From: an uncultured Lachnospiraceae bacterium
Lineage (GTDB): Bacteria; Bacillota; Clostridia; Lachnospirales; Lachnospiraceae
Assembly: GCA_910584945.1 (NCBI GenBank)
Contig: CAJUDY010000018.1
Span: 6,509-70,508, forward strand
Length of the DNA stretch: 64,000 nucleotides
Reading direction: 5' to 3'
Positions 52,950-63,093 of the stretch are shown here, piece after piece. Within the stretch, counting starts at the first letter, position 1, and every line of letters begins with the position of its first letter. Below the pieces are notes generated by a model. That model searched no databases and had not been told where the DNA came from. It was given only the letters and a program-made list of their open reading frames with translations. Made by a program: the position numbers and the translations under genes.

Positions 52950-55835
52950 ATGTCAGAGATCATTGCATCAACCTATGAATTGATCGAGAAAATCGGCGCC
53001 GGGGGCGGCGGAGTTGTCTACCTGGCTAACCATCTGCGCCTGAATAAACTTGTCATTCTAAAAGCGGACAAACGCAAAATTACGACGAGGCCAGATCTGC
53101 TCCGCCGGGAGGTGGACGTTCTAAAAGATCTGAGCAATCCGTATATCCCGCAGGTCTATGATTTCTTTGTGGAAAATGATGTGGTCTATACAGCCATGGA
53201 TTTTATCGAGGGCGAAAGCCTGGACCGGCCTCTGAAAAGAGGGGAGCACTATCCACAGCCTCCGGTGATCAAATGGGCCAGGCAGCTCTTGGAGGCGCTT
53301 GAGTATCTACACAGTCCGATTCATGGCAATCCGCCGAGAGGATATGTCCACAGCGATATCAAACCTGCCAATCTAATGCGAAAGCCTGATAATGATATCT
53401 GTCTGATTGACTTCAACATCGCGCTTGCCCTGGGGGAAGAGAATGTGATCGGCTGCAGTGCCGGATACGCATCTCCCGAGCATTATGGTCTGGATTTTTC
53501 CACAGATGATGAGACGAAGACGAAAAAATCGAAACCGGAGGGAAATGGGGAGACACAGCTTATGCCGGGAAGTTCCGGAGCGCCGACGGTCACGATGCCG
53601 GTGAATTCTGCGTCCGGAACCGTACGGATGAAGACGGTTCTTCCAGATGTCCGTTCGGATATCTACAGTGTGGGTGCCACCCTTTATCATCTGTTGTGCG
53701 GAGTCCGTCCGGCGAGAAATGCGAGGGAGGTGCTTCCCCTTTCCAAAGAGGAGTTCAGTCCGCAGGTTGTGGCAATCATCTCAAAAGCGATGAATCCGAA
53801 TCCCAATCTTCGCTATCAGACGGCCCAGGAGATGCTGAACGCGTTTCGTCGTCTGCATGAAAATGATCCGCGGACTCGCCGTCTGAAAAGAAGTCAGAAG
53901 GTCTGTGCGGCGCTTCTGTCCGCCATGCTGCTTACTGGGGTGACGGCTTCTTTTATCGGCCTGAAAAGAATGCAGGCAACGGAGCAGTTTTTAAAGCTTG
54001 CGGAGTATTCCAGGAACGCCTGTACGGAGGGCGATCTGGATACGGCAATCGCTTACGCGCTCCAGGCGATACCGGAGCGGACCGCCATCCTGACGCCGGA
54101 ATCTCCCACGGAGGCCCAGAGGGCGCTGACGGAGGCTCTGGGGGTCTATGATCTGTCGGACGGTTTTAAATCCCATGGGACTGTCGAGCTGCCGGCTGCG
54201 CCGCTGTGTATGCGGATCTCTCTGGACGGCCGGACGGCGTGTACTATCTGTGCATCTTCCCTTGAGATCTTCGATACGGATACAGGTGAGATTCGGGCAG
54301 AGCTTTCGGCGGAAACGTCCGCGTTGTCTGAAGCGGAATTTTTAAATAATCAGGTGATTCTTTATGCAGGAGAAGACGCGCTGCAGGCGTATGACATAGA
54401 AGCGGAAAAAATGCTGTGGAGCGGAGCGCCTGCCACTTCTGTCTGTATCTCCGGGGACGGGAAACGTGCAGCCGCGGTTTATAAAGAAGAGACAGAGGCG
54501 ACGATCTATGATACAGCAAGCGGACAGATTTTGTACAAGGTTGATTTCAAGGGACGCCATCAGCGGGTGACGGTGAATGATATTTTTGCCAATCCGAATG
54601 ATAACCTGTTTGCTCTGAATCAGGATGGTACGCTGTTGGGGGTCAGCTTTTCAGACGGTTCTTTGATGGTCTGTGATCTGGAGCATCCGGGAGAGGATCT
54701 GGAGATCCTTGGCGCGGCTTCCGGTTACACACATTTTGAGGGCGGTTTTTATGAGAAATACTTTGCTTTTTCCGTTTCAACACCTTCCGAATCGGCTTTT
54801 GCAGTCGTCGATATGGAGCGACAGGCCCAGACCGGCGGCTTTGAATCAGACGGGACGGCGTACAGCGTGCAGACTGATGACACCGGTATCTATGTGCAAA
54901 ATGAGAATCTGCTGGTCCGCATTCATCCGGAGACAGGAGAGCAGACACCGTTAGTGGCAACCTCAGAAAATATTCAGAGCTATGCAAGAAGTGAAAGCCA
55001 CACATTGATTACCTCGGAAAATGAATTTTTATTCTTTGATCAGCATGCAGGCCTGACTTCCCGTTATGAGAAAGAATATCAGAGTGATTTTCTCCAGATT
55101 GCGGAGGGAACGGCTCTGATCGGAAGCAGTGATTCTCCGGTCCTTCGGATTATGCAGTATGAAAATTATCCGGATGCGGAGTTATTTTGCTATGATCCCC
55201 TTTACGATCACGATGAGGCGAGGATCAGTGGGGATGGAAAAACAGTTATGCTTTTTTCCTATGACGAGTTCCGGCTGTATGACATGAGCGGAACGCTGCT
55301 GACGGAAGTAGAGATCCCGGATGCTGCTCAGGTTTACGACCAGCAGTATATCCGGGACGAGGAAGGTTCCCGGCTGGAAGTGATCTACAATGATGGAACA
55401 ATCACCGCTTACAGTGCAGCGGACGGAGTGCTTTTATATGAAAAGAAGGGGGAGAGTCCGAACAAGGATATGTACGAGGAATTTTTTACGGATACGTTGC
55501 GGATCGAATCCCCGCTGCATGGTACGCCGACGGCCTATGACCGTTCGTCCGGAAGATTGATCAGGGAACTGGAAAAGGATACGTATCTTACTTATGTGAC
55601 GCCGTCCGGACCATACTTGGTCGCTCAGTTCATCACGACGGACGGTTATGGTTATGGCCAGCTTTTGAACCATCGGTGCGAGGTGCTGGCAGAACTGCCA
55701 TATTTGAGTGATGTCCTGGGGGACAGGCTGATCTTTGATTATCCCACCGGAGACCTGCGGGAGTCGCGGATCTATGAGGTAGAAGAACTGGTTGATCTTG
55801 CACAAAACAGAAAGAACGAAGGAGAAAGAGAATGA
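52950..55835 (+). CDS. Transmembrane Ser/Thr kinase with beta-propeller-like outer domain
   Basis: 961 residues. Kinase domain 8-305: GAGGGGVVYLA, Lys38 in VILKADK, catalytic loop HSDIKPANLM (His134-Ser-Asp136) instead of HRD, and DFN (154-156) instead of DFG. A Thr/Ser-rich insert of about 45 residues (185-230) sits between the PEHYG and DVRSDIYS segments. Membrane helix at 318-338, then a ~600-residue part of short WD40/PQQ-like repeats (LEIFDTDTGEIRAEL; ATIYDTASGQILYKV; MLFSYDEFRLYDMSG), likely an external sensor. It probably phosphorylates Tad or FHA proteins. Overlaps the next gene by ATGA. Confidence 0.88.
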   Translation: MSEIIASTYELIEKIGAGGGGVVYLANHLRLNKLVILKADKRKITTRPDLLRREVDVLKDLSNPYIPQVYDFFVENDVVYTAMDFIEGESLDRPLKRGEHYPQPPVIKWARQLLEALEYLHSPIHGNPPRGYVHSDIKPANLMRKPDNDICLIDFNIALALGEENVIGCSAGYASPEHYGLDFSTDDETKTKKSKPEGNGETQLMPGSSGAPTVTMPVNSASGTVRMKTVLPDVRSDIYSVGATLYHLLCGVRPARNAREVLPLSKEEFSPQVVAIISKAMNPNPNLRYQTAQEMLNAFRRLHENDPRTRRLKRSQKVCAALLSAMLLTGVTASFIGLKRMQATEQFLKLAEYSRNACTEGDLDTAIAYALQAIPERTAILTPESPTEAQRALTEALGVYDLSDGFKSHGTVELPAAPLCMRISLDGRTACTICASSLEIFDTDTGEIRAELSAETSALSEAEFLNNQVILYAGEDALQAYDIEAEKMLWSGAPATSVCISGDGKRAAAVYKEETEATIYDTASGQILYKVDFKGRHQRVTVNDIFANPNDNLFALNQDGTLLGVSFSDGSLMVCDLEHPGEDLEILGAASGYTHFEGGFYEKYFAFSVSTPSESAFAVVDMERQAQTGGFESDGTAYSVQTDDTGIYVQNENLLVRIHPETGEQTPLVATSENIQSYARSESHTLITSENEFLFFDQHAGLTSRYEKEYQSDFLQIAEGTALIGSSDSPVLRIMQYENYPDAELFCYDPLYDHDEARISGDGKTVMLFSYDEFRLYDMSGTLLTEVEIPDAAQVYDQQYIRDEEGSRLEVIYNDGTITAYSAADGVLLYEKKGESPNKDMYEEFFTDTLRIESPLHGTPTAYDRSSGRLIRELEKDTYLTYVTPSGPYLVAQFITTDGYGYGQLLNHRCEVLAELPYLSDVLGDRLIFDYPTGDLRESRIYEVEELVDLAQNRKNEGERE

Positions 55836-58800
55836 AACTGAAAAAGTGGTTAGCTCTCGGTCTGGCGGCGGCTCTGGTGCTGTCGGCGATGCCCAGACAG
55901 GAATGGACGGTATCGGCGGAGGAAGCAGAGGAAAAACTTGAAACGGTAGAGACAGGAGAATCGGATAAGGAGGAAGCGTCTGACGAAAACCAGCTGACGG
56001 AGACGAATCCGACCACGGAAGACGAGGAGACTTCGCAGGAAGATTCGTCAGGGAAGGATGAGGAGACCTTGCAGGAGGATGAGGCGACCGGAGACGAGCA
56101 GACTCTGGAGAAAGACCCGGTGTCAGAAAATCAGCAGAAGGAAGAGGAAAATCCGGAACAGGAGGAAAAGACGGAGGACACGGAAACCGATCCTCTGGAA
56201 GAGAAGAAGACGGATTCTTTGGATACAGAGAACGAGTTGAAGGAAACCGAGAATTCGGAGAAAGAGGAAATCCTTCTGGAACAAAATACTGTTCCAAAGA
56301 AAAGTAACGCTCTGCAGACTGCGCCGACCACGGAGAATCTGGAAAATGATTTCCAGGCAGGAACAGGAGAACCGGCGGTCATCGATGAGGCGGTGGATGA
56401 AGAGGAAGCAGGGGAACCCGAGGCACAGGCGGGGGATATTGCCAGCGGTACGGATGGGAATATTAACTGGAGGATTGATGCGGATGGGAAACTGGCGGTG
56501 AGCGGAACAGGAGATTGTTCTTCTTCGCAGAAGCCATGGTATCAATATAGGGAACAGATTACATCGGCGGAAGTTAATGTATCAGGGATGACAGATGCGT
56601 CGTGGATGTTTTCGGAGTGTGAAAACTTGGAAAGGATTGATTTCAGCGGCTTCGATACATCAGATATGACAAGGATGGATGGTATGTTTGCAGGTTGCAG
56701 AAGTTTGACAATATTAAACTTAGATAGTTTTGATACATCAAATGTGACGGATATGCATCAGATGTTTGCCTCCTGTGATAATTTGACAGAATTGGATTTA
56801 AGGAATTTTGATACATCGAATGTAGTAAATATGATGGGCATGTTTCAGGGCTGTCCTAATTTGATAACCTTGGATCTAAGTAATTTCGATACATCTAATG
56901 TGACGATTATGAATGTTATGTTTGACGGCTGTAGTAATATAACAGCGTTGGATTTAAGAAATTTTGACACATCAAATGTGATGAATATGGGGAGCATGTT
57001 TGTTCATTGCAGTAGCTTAACAACATTGAATTTAAGCGGTTTTGACACAGCGAATGTGACCAGCATGGATGGCATGTTTTCGGGGTGCTATAATTTAACA
57101 ATGTTGAATTTAGCTAGCTTTGATACCTCAAATGTGACGGATATGTCAGAGATGTTTAGAGGTTGTGATAATTTGTCAACATTGGATTTGAGAAATTTCG
57201 ACACATCAAATGTGATATATATGAGTTCTATGTTTCAAGATTGCAACAGCTTAACTGTTCTGGACTTAAGTAGTTTTGATACGTCAAATGTAACCAATAT
57301 GTTTGGTATGTTTTATAGATGCAGTAATCTGCCAGCTTTGGATTTGCATGGTTTTAACACGTCAAATGTGGCTTTTATGGACAATATGTTTGGTGAGTGC
57401 AGTAATTTAGAATCTTTGGACTTGAGCAGCTTTGACACGTCACATGGTCCATCAATAAGGGGAATGTTTTACAATTGCAGTAATTTGAAAACTTTGAATT
57501 TAAGCAGTTTTGATACATCGAATATAACCAGCATGTGGAGCTTGTTTGACGGTTGCAGCAGTTTGACAGCTTTGGATTTGAGTCATTTTGATACAAAAAA
57601 TGTGCAGCAAATGCAATATATGTTTTATGGCTGTAGCAGTTTGGCAAAACTTGACTTAAGTAATTTTAATACTGCAAATGTAACAACTATGAAATCTATG
57701 TTTGAAGGCTGTGATCATTTGGAAACTCTTGATTTAAAAAGTTTCAACACGACAAATGTAACTGACATGTCAAACATGTTTGCTGATTGTAACGGTCTCG
57801 CCGCAATCTATACACCATACAATATTAGAATTGGTGTTTTGCTGCCATCGGGTTCCGAGGTAATCTGGCTTCTTCCTGATGGCATAGAGACTTCGGAATT
57901 GCCTCGGAATCTGGATCATAGTGTCTTAATTGTTCGGCGTAAGAATCCAAAGATCATCACAACGACCGCTGACCTGAATATGGAAGATGTGATCCGTGTA
58001 AAATATGTACCCTATTCGTATACGGTCCAGACCGACAACTGGGACGAAACTAACAAAGTCACCTACTCTCTTGTGAGCGGCAAACTCGCCGAAGGCCTGG
58101 AGTTATATCCCGCCACCGGCGAGATCTATGGTGTTCCTTTGGAAACTGGCGAATTCCCGATCACCGTGAAAGCGGAATTCAGTAATCCAGAGTACCTGCC
58201 TTCTTATGCAGATCTGACACTGACCGTATTGGACAACACCGATGGCAACGTATCAATTGCATCCGATCCGGGTTACGAGGTGGAGCAGTACCTGGGTACG
58301 CAGATATTTTCTCCACCTGGTTCCAGCAATTACTATTATGAGATTCAGGAACGAAAAGATCAGCTCTTTATATCGGCCGGCACTTATGGCGAGTTTGTCG
58401 CCCTTTGGCTGAACGGAGAGAAACTTACGGAAGACAAAGATTATACCAAAGAAAGCGGCAGTACCAGGATCACAGTCCGCACGCAGACACTCGAGAATAA
58501 GACCAACAAAAACGGTACCAACACTATTGCGGCAGAATTTCGTGTAGGCGGTGATCCGAATAATGATTTGAAACGTACCGCTCAGAACTTCCGGATTGAT
58601 TTCCAGCAGCAGAACAGTGGCTCTGGAGATGACAGTTCGTCCGGAGGAGGAAGCCGTTCCAGAGGAAGCGGATCTGAGGCAGAAGTTGTAGCAGTCAGCT
58701 CCGCCACAGCAGTGGTGCATCTGGTCGACGCATCCGGCAATCCGCTGACCGGCGCAGTGCTGGAGCTCCATTCGACTCCTCAGACAGCGCGGACAGATCA

Positions 58801-59155
58801 AAGAGGTCTTGCGGTCTTTGGAGGCGTGACAGCGGGCTTTCATACCCTCTACATAAAAGACGGATCAGGCAATACCCTGGCTTCCCGGAATTTTGAACTG
58901 CTGTTTGGAGAAAAAGCCTCCATCAGCGGAGAACAGGTTACCGTAAAAGCAGGAATGGTATTCACATTTCAGGTACAGATGAGCGGTAATACGCTGCTTT
59001 TCCTGAACGTACAGGACGGGAATGTGTATCAGGTGGCGTCCGCCAATACGGGTGACGCCATGGCTCCGGAACTGTGGCTGGCACTTTTCCTGCTGTCCGG
59101 CGGCATCGGGACCTGTATCTTCGCGGCAGGCAGGAGAAGGAGATCCTATCGCTGA
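55832..59155 (+). CDS. BspA-type leucine-rich-repeat surface protein
   Basis: 1,107 residues. Signal peptide (MKLKKWLALGLAAALVLS), an acidic Glu/Thr-rich stretch to about residue 200, then 15 periods of a 26-residue DUF285/BspA repeat (residues 258-650) with consensus MFxxCxxLxxLDLSxFDTSNV. From about 715: an Ig-like module (TGEIYGVPLETGEFPITV), an X2-like module (LNGEKLTEDKDYTKESGSTR), a Gly/Ser linker, a SpaA-like module (LVDASGNPLTGAVLELHS) and a C-terminal helix with RRRR. Adhesin-like; BspA repeats bind host proteins in known cases. Translationally coupled to the kinase. Confidence 0.9.
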   Translation: MKLKKWLALGLAAALVLSAMPRQEWTVSAEEAEEKLETVETGESDKEEASDENQLTETNPTTEDEETSQEDSSGKDEETLQEDEATGDEQTLEKDPVSENQQKEEENPEQEEKTEDTETDPLEEKKTDSLDTENELKETENSEKEEILLEQNTVPKKSNALQTAPTTENLENDFQAGTGEPAVIDEAVDEEEAGEPEAQAGDIASGTDGNINWRIDADGKLAVSGTGDCSSSQKPWYQYREQITSAEVNVSGMTDASWMFSECENLERIDFSGFDTSDMTRMDGMFAGCRSLTILNLDSFDTSNVTDMHQMFASCDNLTELDLRNFDTSNVVNMMGMFQGCPNLITLDLSNFDTSNVTIMNVMFDGCSNITALDLRNFDTSNVMNMGSMFVHCSSLTTLNLSGFDTANVTSMDGMFSGCYNLTMLNLASFDTSNVTDMSEMFRGCDNLSTLDLRNFDTSNVIYMSSMFQDCNSLTVLDLSSFDTSNVTNMFGMFYRCSNLPALDLHGFNTSNVAFMDNMFGECSNLESLDLSSFDTSHGPSIRGMFYNCSNLKTLNLSSFDTSNITSMWSLFDGCSSLTALDLSHFDTKNVQQMQYMFYGCSSLAKLDLSNFNTANVTTMKSMFEGCDHLETLDLKSFNTTNVTDMSNMFADCNGLAAIYTPYNIRIGVLLPSGSEVIWLLPDGIETSELPRNLDHSVLIVRRKNPKIITTTADLNMEDVIRVKYVPYSYTVQTDNWDETNKVTYSLVSGKLAEGLELYPATGEIYGVPLETGEFPITVKAEFSNPEYLPSYADLTLTVLDNTDGNVSIASDPGYEVEQYLGTQIFSPPGSSNYYYEIQERKDQLFISAGTYGEFVALWLNGEKLTEDKDYTKESGSTRITVRTQTLENKTNKNGTNTIAAEFRVGGDPNNDLKRTAQNFRIDFQQQNSGSGDDSSSGGGSRSRGSGSEAEVVAVSSATAVVHLVDASGNPLTGAVLELHSTPQTARTDQRGLAVFGGVTAGFHTLYIKDGSGNTLASRNFELLFGEKASISGEQVTVKAGMVFTFQVQMSGNTLLFLNVQDGNVYQVASANTGDAMAPELWLALFLLSGGIGTCIFAAGRRRRSYR
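56607..57789 (+). repeat. Tandem 78-base coding repeats of the BspA-type protein
   Basis: About 15 diverged copies of a 78-base unit, recognisable by recurring TTTGATACATC(A/G)AATGT and ATGTTT...TGC/TGT blocks. The array is more AT-rich than the flanking parts of the same gene. Copies differ at the DNA level, so recent expansion is not obvious, but slippage or recombination could change copy number. Confidence 0.85.
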
Positions 59156-59239
59156 AGTAATTCGCGCATAAAGGCGTGTTTGCTTATAAGGAAGGTTCCG
59201 TAGATACCATCTTGAAAAATAATACGAAGGAGAAGAAGA

Positions 59240-62200
59240 ATGAAACTGAAAAAATGGCTGGCAATTCTGCTGGCGGCAGCACTTGTAATTCCTACATTGT
59301 CAAAACCGGGGATTACTGTATTTGCAACAGAAACGGGCGCGGATGCAGAGAATCCCGCTGACAATGAAATTTCTGCCAAGGAGGAGACGGATTTAGAGAA
59401 AGTACCGGCAGATTCGGACGAGAAAACAGAAACAAATGACGAAAAGGACTCGGATAACGGGACAAGCAATAAGACAGATACAGATCTGAATGGCGGACTC
59501 GTGAATTCGATTCCGGAAGATTCAGATGGAGGGACGGCGAGCCCGGATGGTACTGAACCCAAGGATGAAACCATCAATTCGGATGGAGGAACCATTCATT
59601 CAGATAGTACGGATTCGAAAGAAGAAACTGCCAATCCAGATAATACGATTGCAGATGACAGTGTGGGGAATTCTGTGAATCAGAATCCAGAAATCAGTTC
59701 CCCAACAGAGCCTGGTGCGGAAGACGGCCAGGACGAAGAAAAGGACGTAAACAATTCTATTCAGAATGATACAATACAAAAGACAGACGGAAATGATGTA
59801 AGTTCACCAAAAGATACAGACAACTCCGTGGATCAGGATAACCCGCTAGAAGAGACATCTGCGATGGAAGATCTCGATGGAGGTATCTCTCCCATGTCAT
59901 TGTTTCCCTACAGGGAAGTGGAAGTATCGGTATATTTGAATGACTATACCAAAGAACAGCTTGCAGTGATGCCGGTGGACAAGCTTCTGGATCTGCTGGT
60001 AGATGAAGACGGCAATAAAATCAATATTCCTGCAGACGCTGAGATTCTCTGTGGTTATCAGAAGGGCGAGGACGGATATCCACTGGATGAAGATTCTTTT
60101 AAAAAGATAGAACGAGACGGAACCGTAGATCTGTCATATGCATGGGACGAGGATACTTCTTATGAGATGCAGCTGATCATCGGTAAAGCGAATCAGCTTG
60201 CTCTGGATAATACCAGGTATATTGTAACGGTATATATTAACCTGATACAGGAAAATTTAAACTATGGGCTTTATACAGAGAGCAGTTACGGTTCCAGAAA
60301 TCGTGTCTATGACAAAGAGATCGTGTCAAAAGACACTTCTGTGCTGGGAGAGATCGGCATGTCGGTGACGGAAGTATCCTATTATACCGGCGATACGTCA
60401 TCTATTCAGGAAGGCAATGAGTATTATCTGAATATAGAATCATCCCTGGCTACTGATGTCAATCGGGATATTGATGTAAAAGTATATCCGATGAAAACCT
60501 TTCTGGATAATTACCAGAAGGGAAGCGGCCTGACCGGTGAACTTACAGATATTCTTAATCAGCAGGATATGTATCAAAGCGGCGGACATAAAGGGCGTTA
60601 TACTGCTTTGAATGAAACAGATCCGCTTTCTTCTGATAATGTATTCTGCATCGTTTACTCGGAGGGCTCCGGAAGGATTATCGGATACCGGGGTTTGATC
60701 TTTTTGGTTCGTTCCGGAGAACCGAAGGCTCCGACAGGAACTATTTATGCATATGAAGGCGGTCAGATGAAACCGGCGGCCGAACTCCGTTCATCATATC
60801 GGAATGGCGGCAGTAACGGCGCTGAATGGAAAGTGGATAAAAATGGGTCCATCATTGTTGACTATTCGGAGTGGGAGAATCAATATAAGTTACTGGAGGG
60901 ATTCACTTCCAAATCAGATTATTATTACGTGATGGACACGAATGATCAGATCGAAAAAATCGTGAAAGGTCAGTACAATACCAGGGAAGAGGCAGAGAGT
61001 AAAGGCGCGGAGGATGTGACTGCGCAGCTTCTCCCTGGTGACCAGAATACAAAACCGTATGGATATAAAATAGATGTCGGATACAGTAATGACTTCACAG
61101 TATTTTTTAAAGATGGAAGCGGGTTAAAATTGTACATCGTTCTGTCTGGCGCGGAGGAGGATAGTTATTCGTATAATGTGGATTTTCAAATGGAAAGCGC
61201 CAAAGGATATGAGGGAGAAGTCTATGCGATCAGATATGAAGATTCCTACTACAGGAATGGATATCAGACGATTTTGATCAATGATTCCGATGTTGATCTT
61301 AAGAAACTGATACCAAATTTCTATCAGGTGAAAGACGCCAATGTCTATAACAGTAAGAACAGTGAACTGCAGAAATCTGGAGAGACGCCGCAGGATTTTT
61401 CGGGTGGATCTGTCGATTATAGTGTTGTTGTAAAGGGGAAGCAACCGAAAAATTATACCGTCACTTTTGTGAAGAAGGAAAAAGAGGCGAAGCTGTTTGT
61501 TAATGGTCCGGAAGAACGGGAAATCTTTCTGATGGGCTACGGTAATTATGAACATCATGATATTGTGATTGCCAATGTGGGTGAGAAGGAACTGACTGGG
61601 CTGAAAGTGGAACTGCAGAATGCTTCTCACATCAAATTGGACGATTACTGGACGGTAGGTGGAGCAGGAAATAGTACATTGTCGCCATTTACCACTGTTC
61701 AGTCGTCAACAGATCCGGATGGGGAATGGGCTGGTCATGGCGAATTGTTTAATCTGGCGAAACTTCGTCTGCTTCCTGACGGAGAGGGCGTGATCTCCGG
61801 AACGCTGAAAATCTCTGCGGATGGTCAAAAAGATGTATACATTAAGTTGAAAGGGGTGGCGGGCAATCCGAAGATTATTACAGAAAGTATCAGAGAAGGT
61901 GTGAAATATGTGCCTTATTCCGCTTTGATTGCAACAAATAATATGTATGACTGGAATGAGATGACATTTTCTGTTGCCAGGGGAACACTGCCGGAAGGAG
62001 TGTCGTTGGATGAGGAGAGCGGAGAGATCTACGGAGTGCCGAAGGAATTCGGAGAGTTCCCGATTACGGTGCGGGTATCCTACAGCAGGCCGGAATTCAG
62101 AGCTTCTACGGCTTCCTACACGCTGGTCATCAAAGAAAATACGGATGATAATGTCTATGCCGCGTCCGATCCAGGTTATGAGCCGACAGAGCATGTAGGT

Positions 62201-63064
62201 AAACAACGTTCCAACACGGAGTTCGGAACTTATCATTATGTATTGAATAAAAAAGGCGATCAGCTGTTTGTCTCACCCGGATTGATGGATGATTTTCAAG
62301 GTTTCTGGTTAAATGGAGAGAAGCTGACCGAAGGAGTGGATTATACAAAGGAAAGCGGAAGCACAAGAATCACGATTCGCAAACAGACCTTCGAAAACAA
62401 GGCAAATCAAAATGGAAGCAATACAATCGCGGCAGAGTTCCGCGTGAATAATGATCCTAAAAACGATATGAAGGTTACTGCACAGAACTTCACAATCAAC
62501 TATAAAGGTGGAGGCGGTTCCGGCTCTCACAGTTCCGATGGCGGAGGTGAAGGGGGCGGCGATGGTGCTTCTTCTGGTGGTGCAGGCGCAACAGCAAGTC
62601 ACCTGGCGACATTAGTGATGCGGATGGTAGACCTGTCAGGAAACCCCCTGTCCGGTATGACGGTAGAGCTTCACTCCGCTCCGAAAGTCGCACAGACGAA
62701 TGGAAATGGAATTGCCATTTTTTCCGGAGTGGAAAGTGGTCAGCATACGCTTTATCTGAAGGATGCAAGTGGGAATATACTTGCTTCAAAAGCCTTTGAG
62801 CTTTTGCTTGGAGATACAACACAAATCAATGAAAATCAGATCACAGTGAAAGCAGGAGCGACGTCGACGCTGAATGTTCAGCAGAGCGGAAGTGAACTGA
62901 TCTTTTTGAATCTGCTGTCCGGTGATATTTATCAGGTACTTCCGGCCAGTACAAATGACGCATCCAACCCTGAATTATGGCTGTTGCTGTCACTGATATC
63001 ATCTATGCTGATTGTCGGAGGTTATCTGTACGGCAGAAAGAAAAAGAAGGTGAACAGAGGGTAG
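59240..63064 (+). CDS. Large surface protein sharing both ends with the BspA-type neighbour
   Basis: 1,274 residues. The signal peptide (MKLKKWLAILLAAALVIP) and the C-terminal ~380 residues (Ig-like SGEIYGVPKEFGEFPITV; X2-like LNGEKLTEGVDYTKESGSTR; Gly-rich linker; SpaA-like LSGNPLSGMTVELHSAP; terminal helix plus RKKKK) match the gene at 55832. The acidic Asp/Asn/Thr-rich stretch after the signal is similar in style, but residues 220-890 are a different, non-repeat beta-rich region I cannot assign. Extracellular; no LPxTG motif, anchored by the C-terminal helix. 84 bases downstream of its sister, probably in the same transcript. Confidence 0.85.
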   Translation: MKLKKWLAILLAAALVIPTLSKPGITVFATETGADAENPADNEISAKEETDLEKVPADSDEKTETNDEKDSDNGTSNKTDTDLNGGLVNSIPEDSDGGTASPDGTEPKDETINSDGGTIHSDSTDSKEETANPDNTIADDSVGNSVNQNPEISSPTEPGAEDGQDEEKDVNNSIQNDTIQKTDGNDVSSPKDTDNSVDQDNPLEETSAMEDLDGGISPMSLFPYREVEVSVYLNDYTKEQLAVMPVDKLLDLLVDEDGNKINIPADAEILCGYQKGEDGYPLDEDSFKKIERDGTVDLSYAWDEDTSYEMQLIIGKANQLALDNTRYIVTVYINLIQENLNYGLYTESSYGSRNRVYDKEIVSKDTSVLGEIGMSVTEVSYYTGDTSSIQEGNEYYLNIESSLATDVNRDIDVKVYPMKTFLDNYQKGSGLTGELTDILNQQDMYQSGGHKGRYTALNETDPLSSDNVFCIVYSEGSGRIIGYRGLIFLVRSGEPKAPTGTIYAYEGGQMKPAAELRSSYRNGGSNGAEWKVDKNGSIIVDYSEWENQYKLLEGFTSKSDYYYVMDTNDQIEKIVKGQYNTREEAESKGAEDVTAQLLPGDQNTKPYGYKIDVGYSNDFTVFFKDGSGLKLYIVLSGAEEDSYSYNVDFQMESAKGYEGEVYAIRYEDSYYRNGYQTILINDSDVDLKKLIPNFYQVKDANVYNSKNSELQKSGETPQDFSGGSVDYSVVVKGKQPKNYTVTFVKKEKEAKLFVNGPEEREIFLMGYGNYEHHDIVIANVGEKELTGLKVELQNASHIKLDDYWTVGGAGNSTLSPFTTVQSSTDPDGEWAGHGELFNLAKLRLLPDGEGVISGTLKISADGQKDVYIKLKGVAGNPKIITESIREGVKYVPYSALIATNNMYDWNEMTFSVARGTLPEGVSLDEESGEIYGVPKEFGEFPITVRVSYSRPEFRASTASYTLVIKENTDDNVYAASDPGYEPTEHVGKQRSNTEFGTYHYVLNKKGDQLFVSPGLMDDFQGFWLNGEKLTEGVDYTKESGSTRITIRKQTFENKANQNGSNTIAAEFRVNNDPKNDMKVTAQNFTINYKGGGGSGSHSSDGGGEGGGDGASSGGAGATASHLATLVMRMVDLSGNPLSGMTVELHSAPKVAQTNGNGIAIFSGVESGQHTLYLKDASGNILASKAFELLLGDTTQINENQITVKAGATSTLNVQQSGSELIFLNLLSGDIYQVLPASTNDASNPELWLLLSLISSMLIVGGYLYGRKKKKVNRG

Positions 63065-63093
63065 TAGCGGAAAGATATTAAAAACTCAACAAT

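Noticed and set aside
56607..57789. Regular repeats considered as a CRISPR array
   Set aside because: The period is 78 bases, in frame, and encodes 26-residue BspA leucine-rich repeats; there are no identical repeats with unique spacers.
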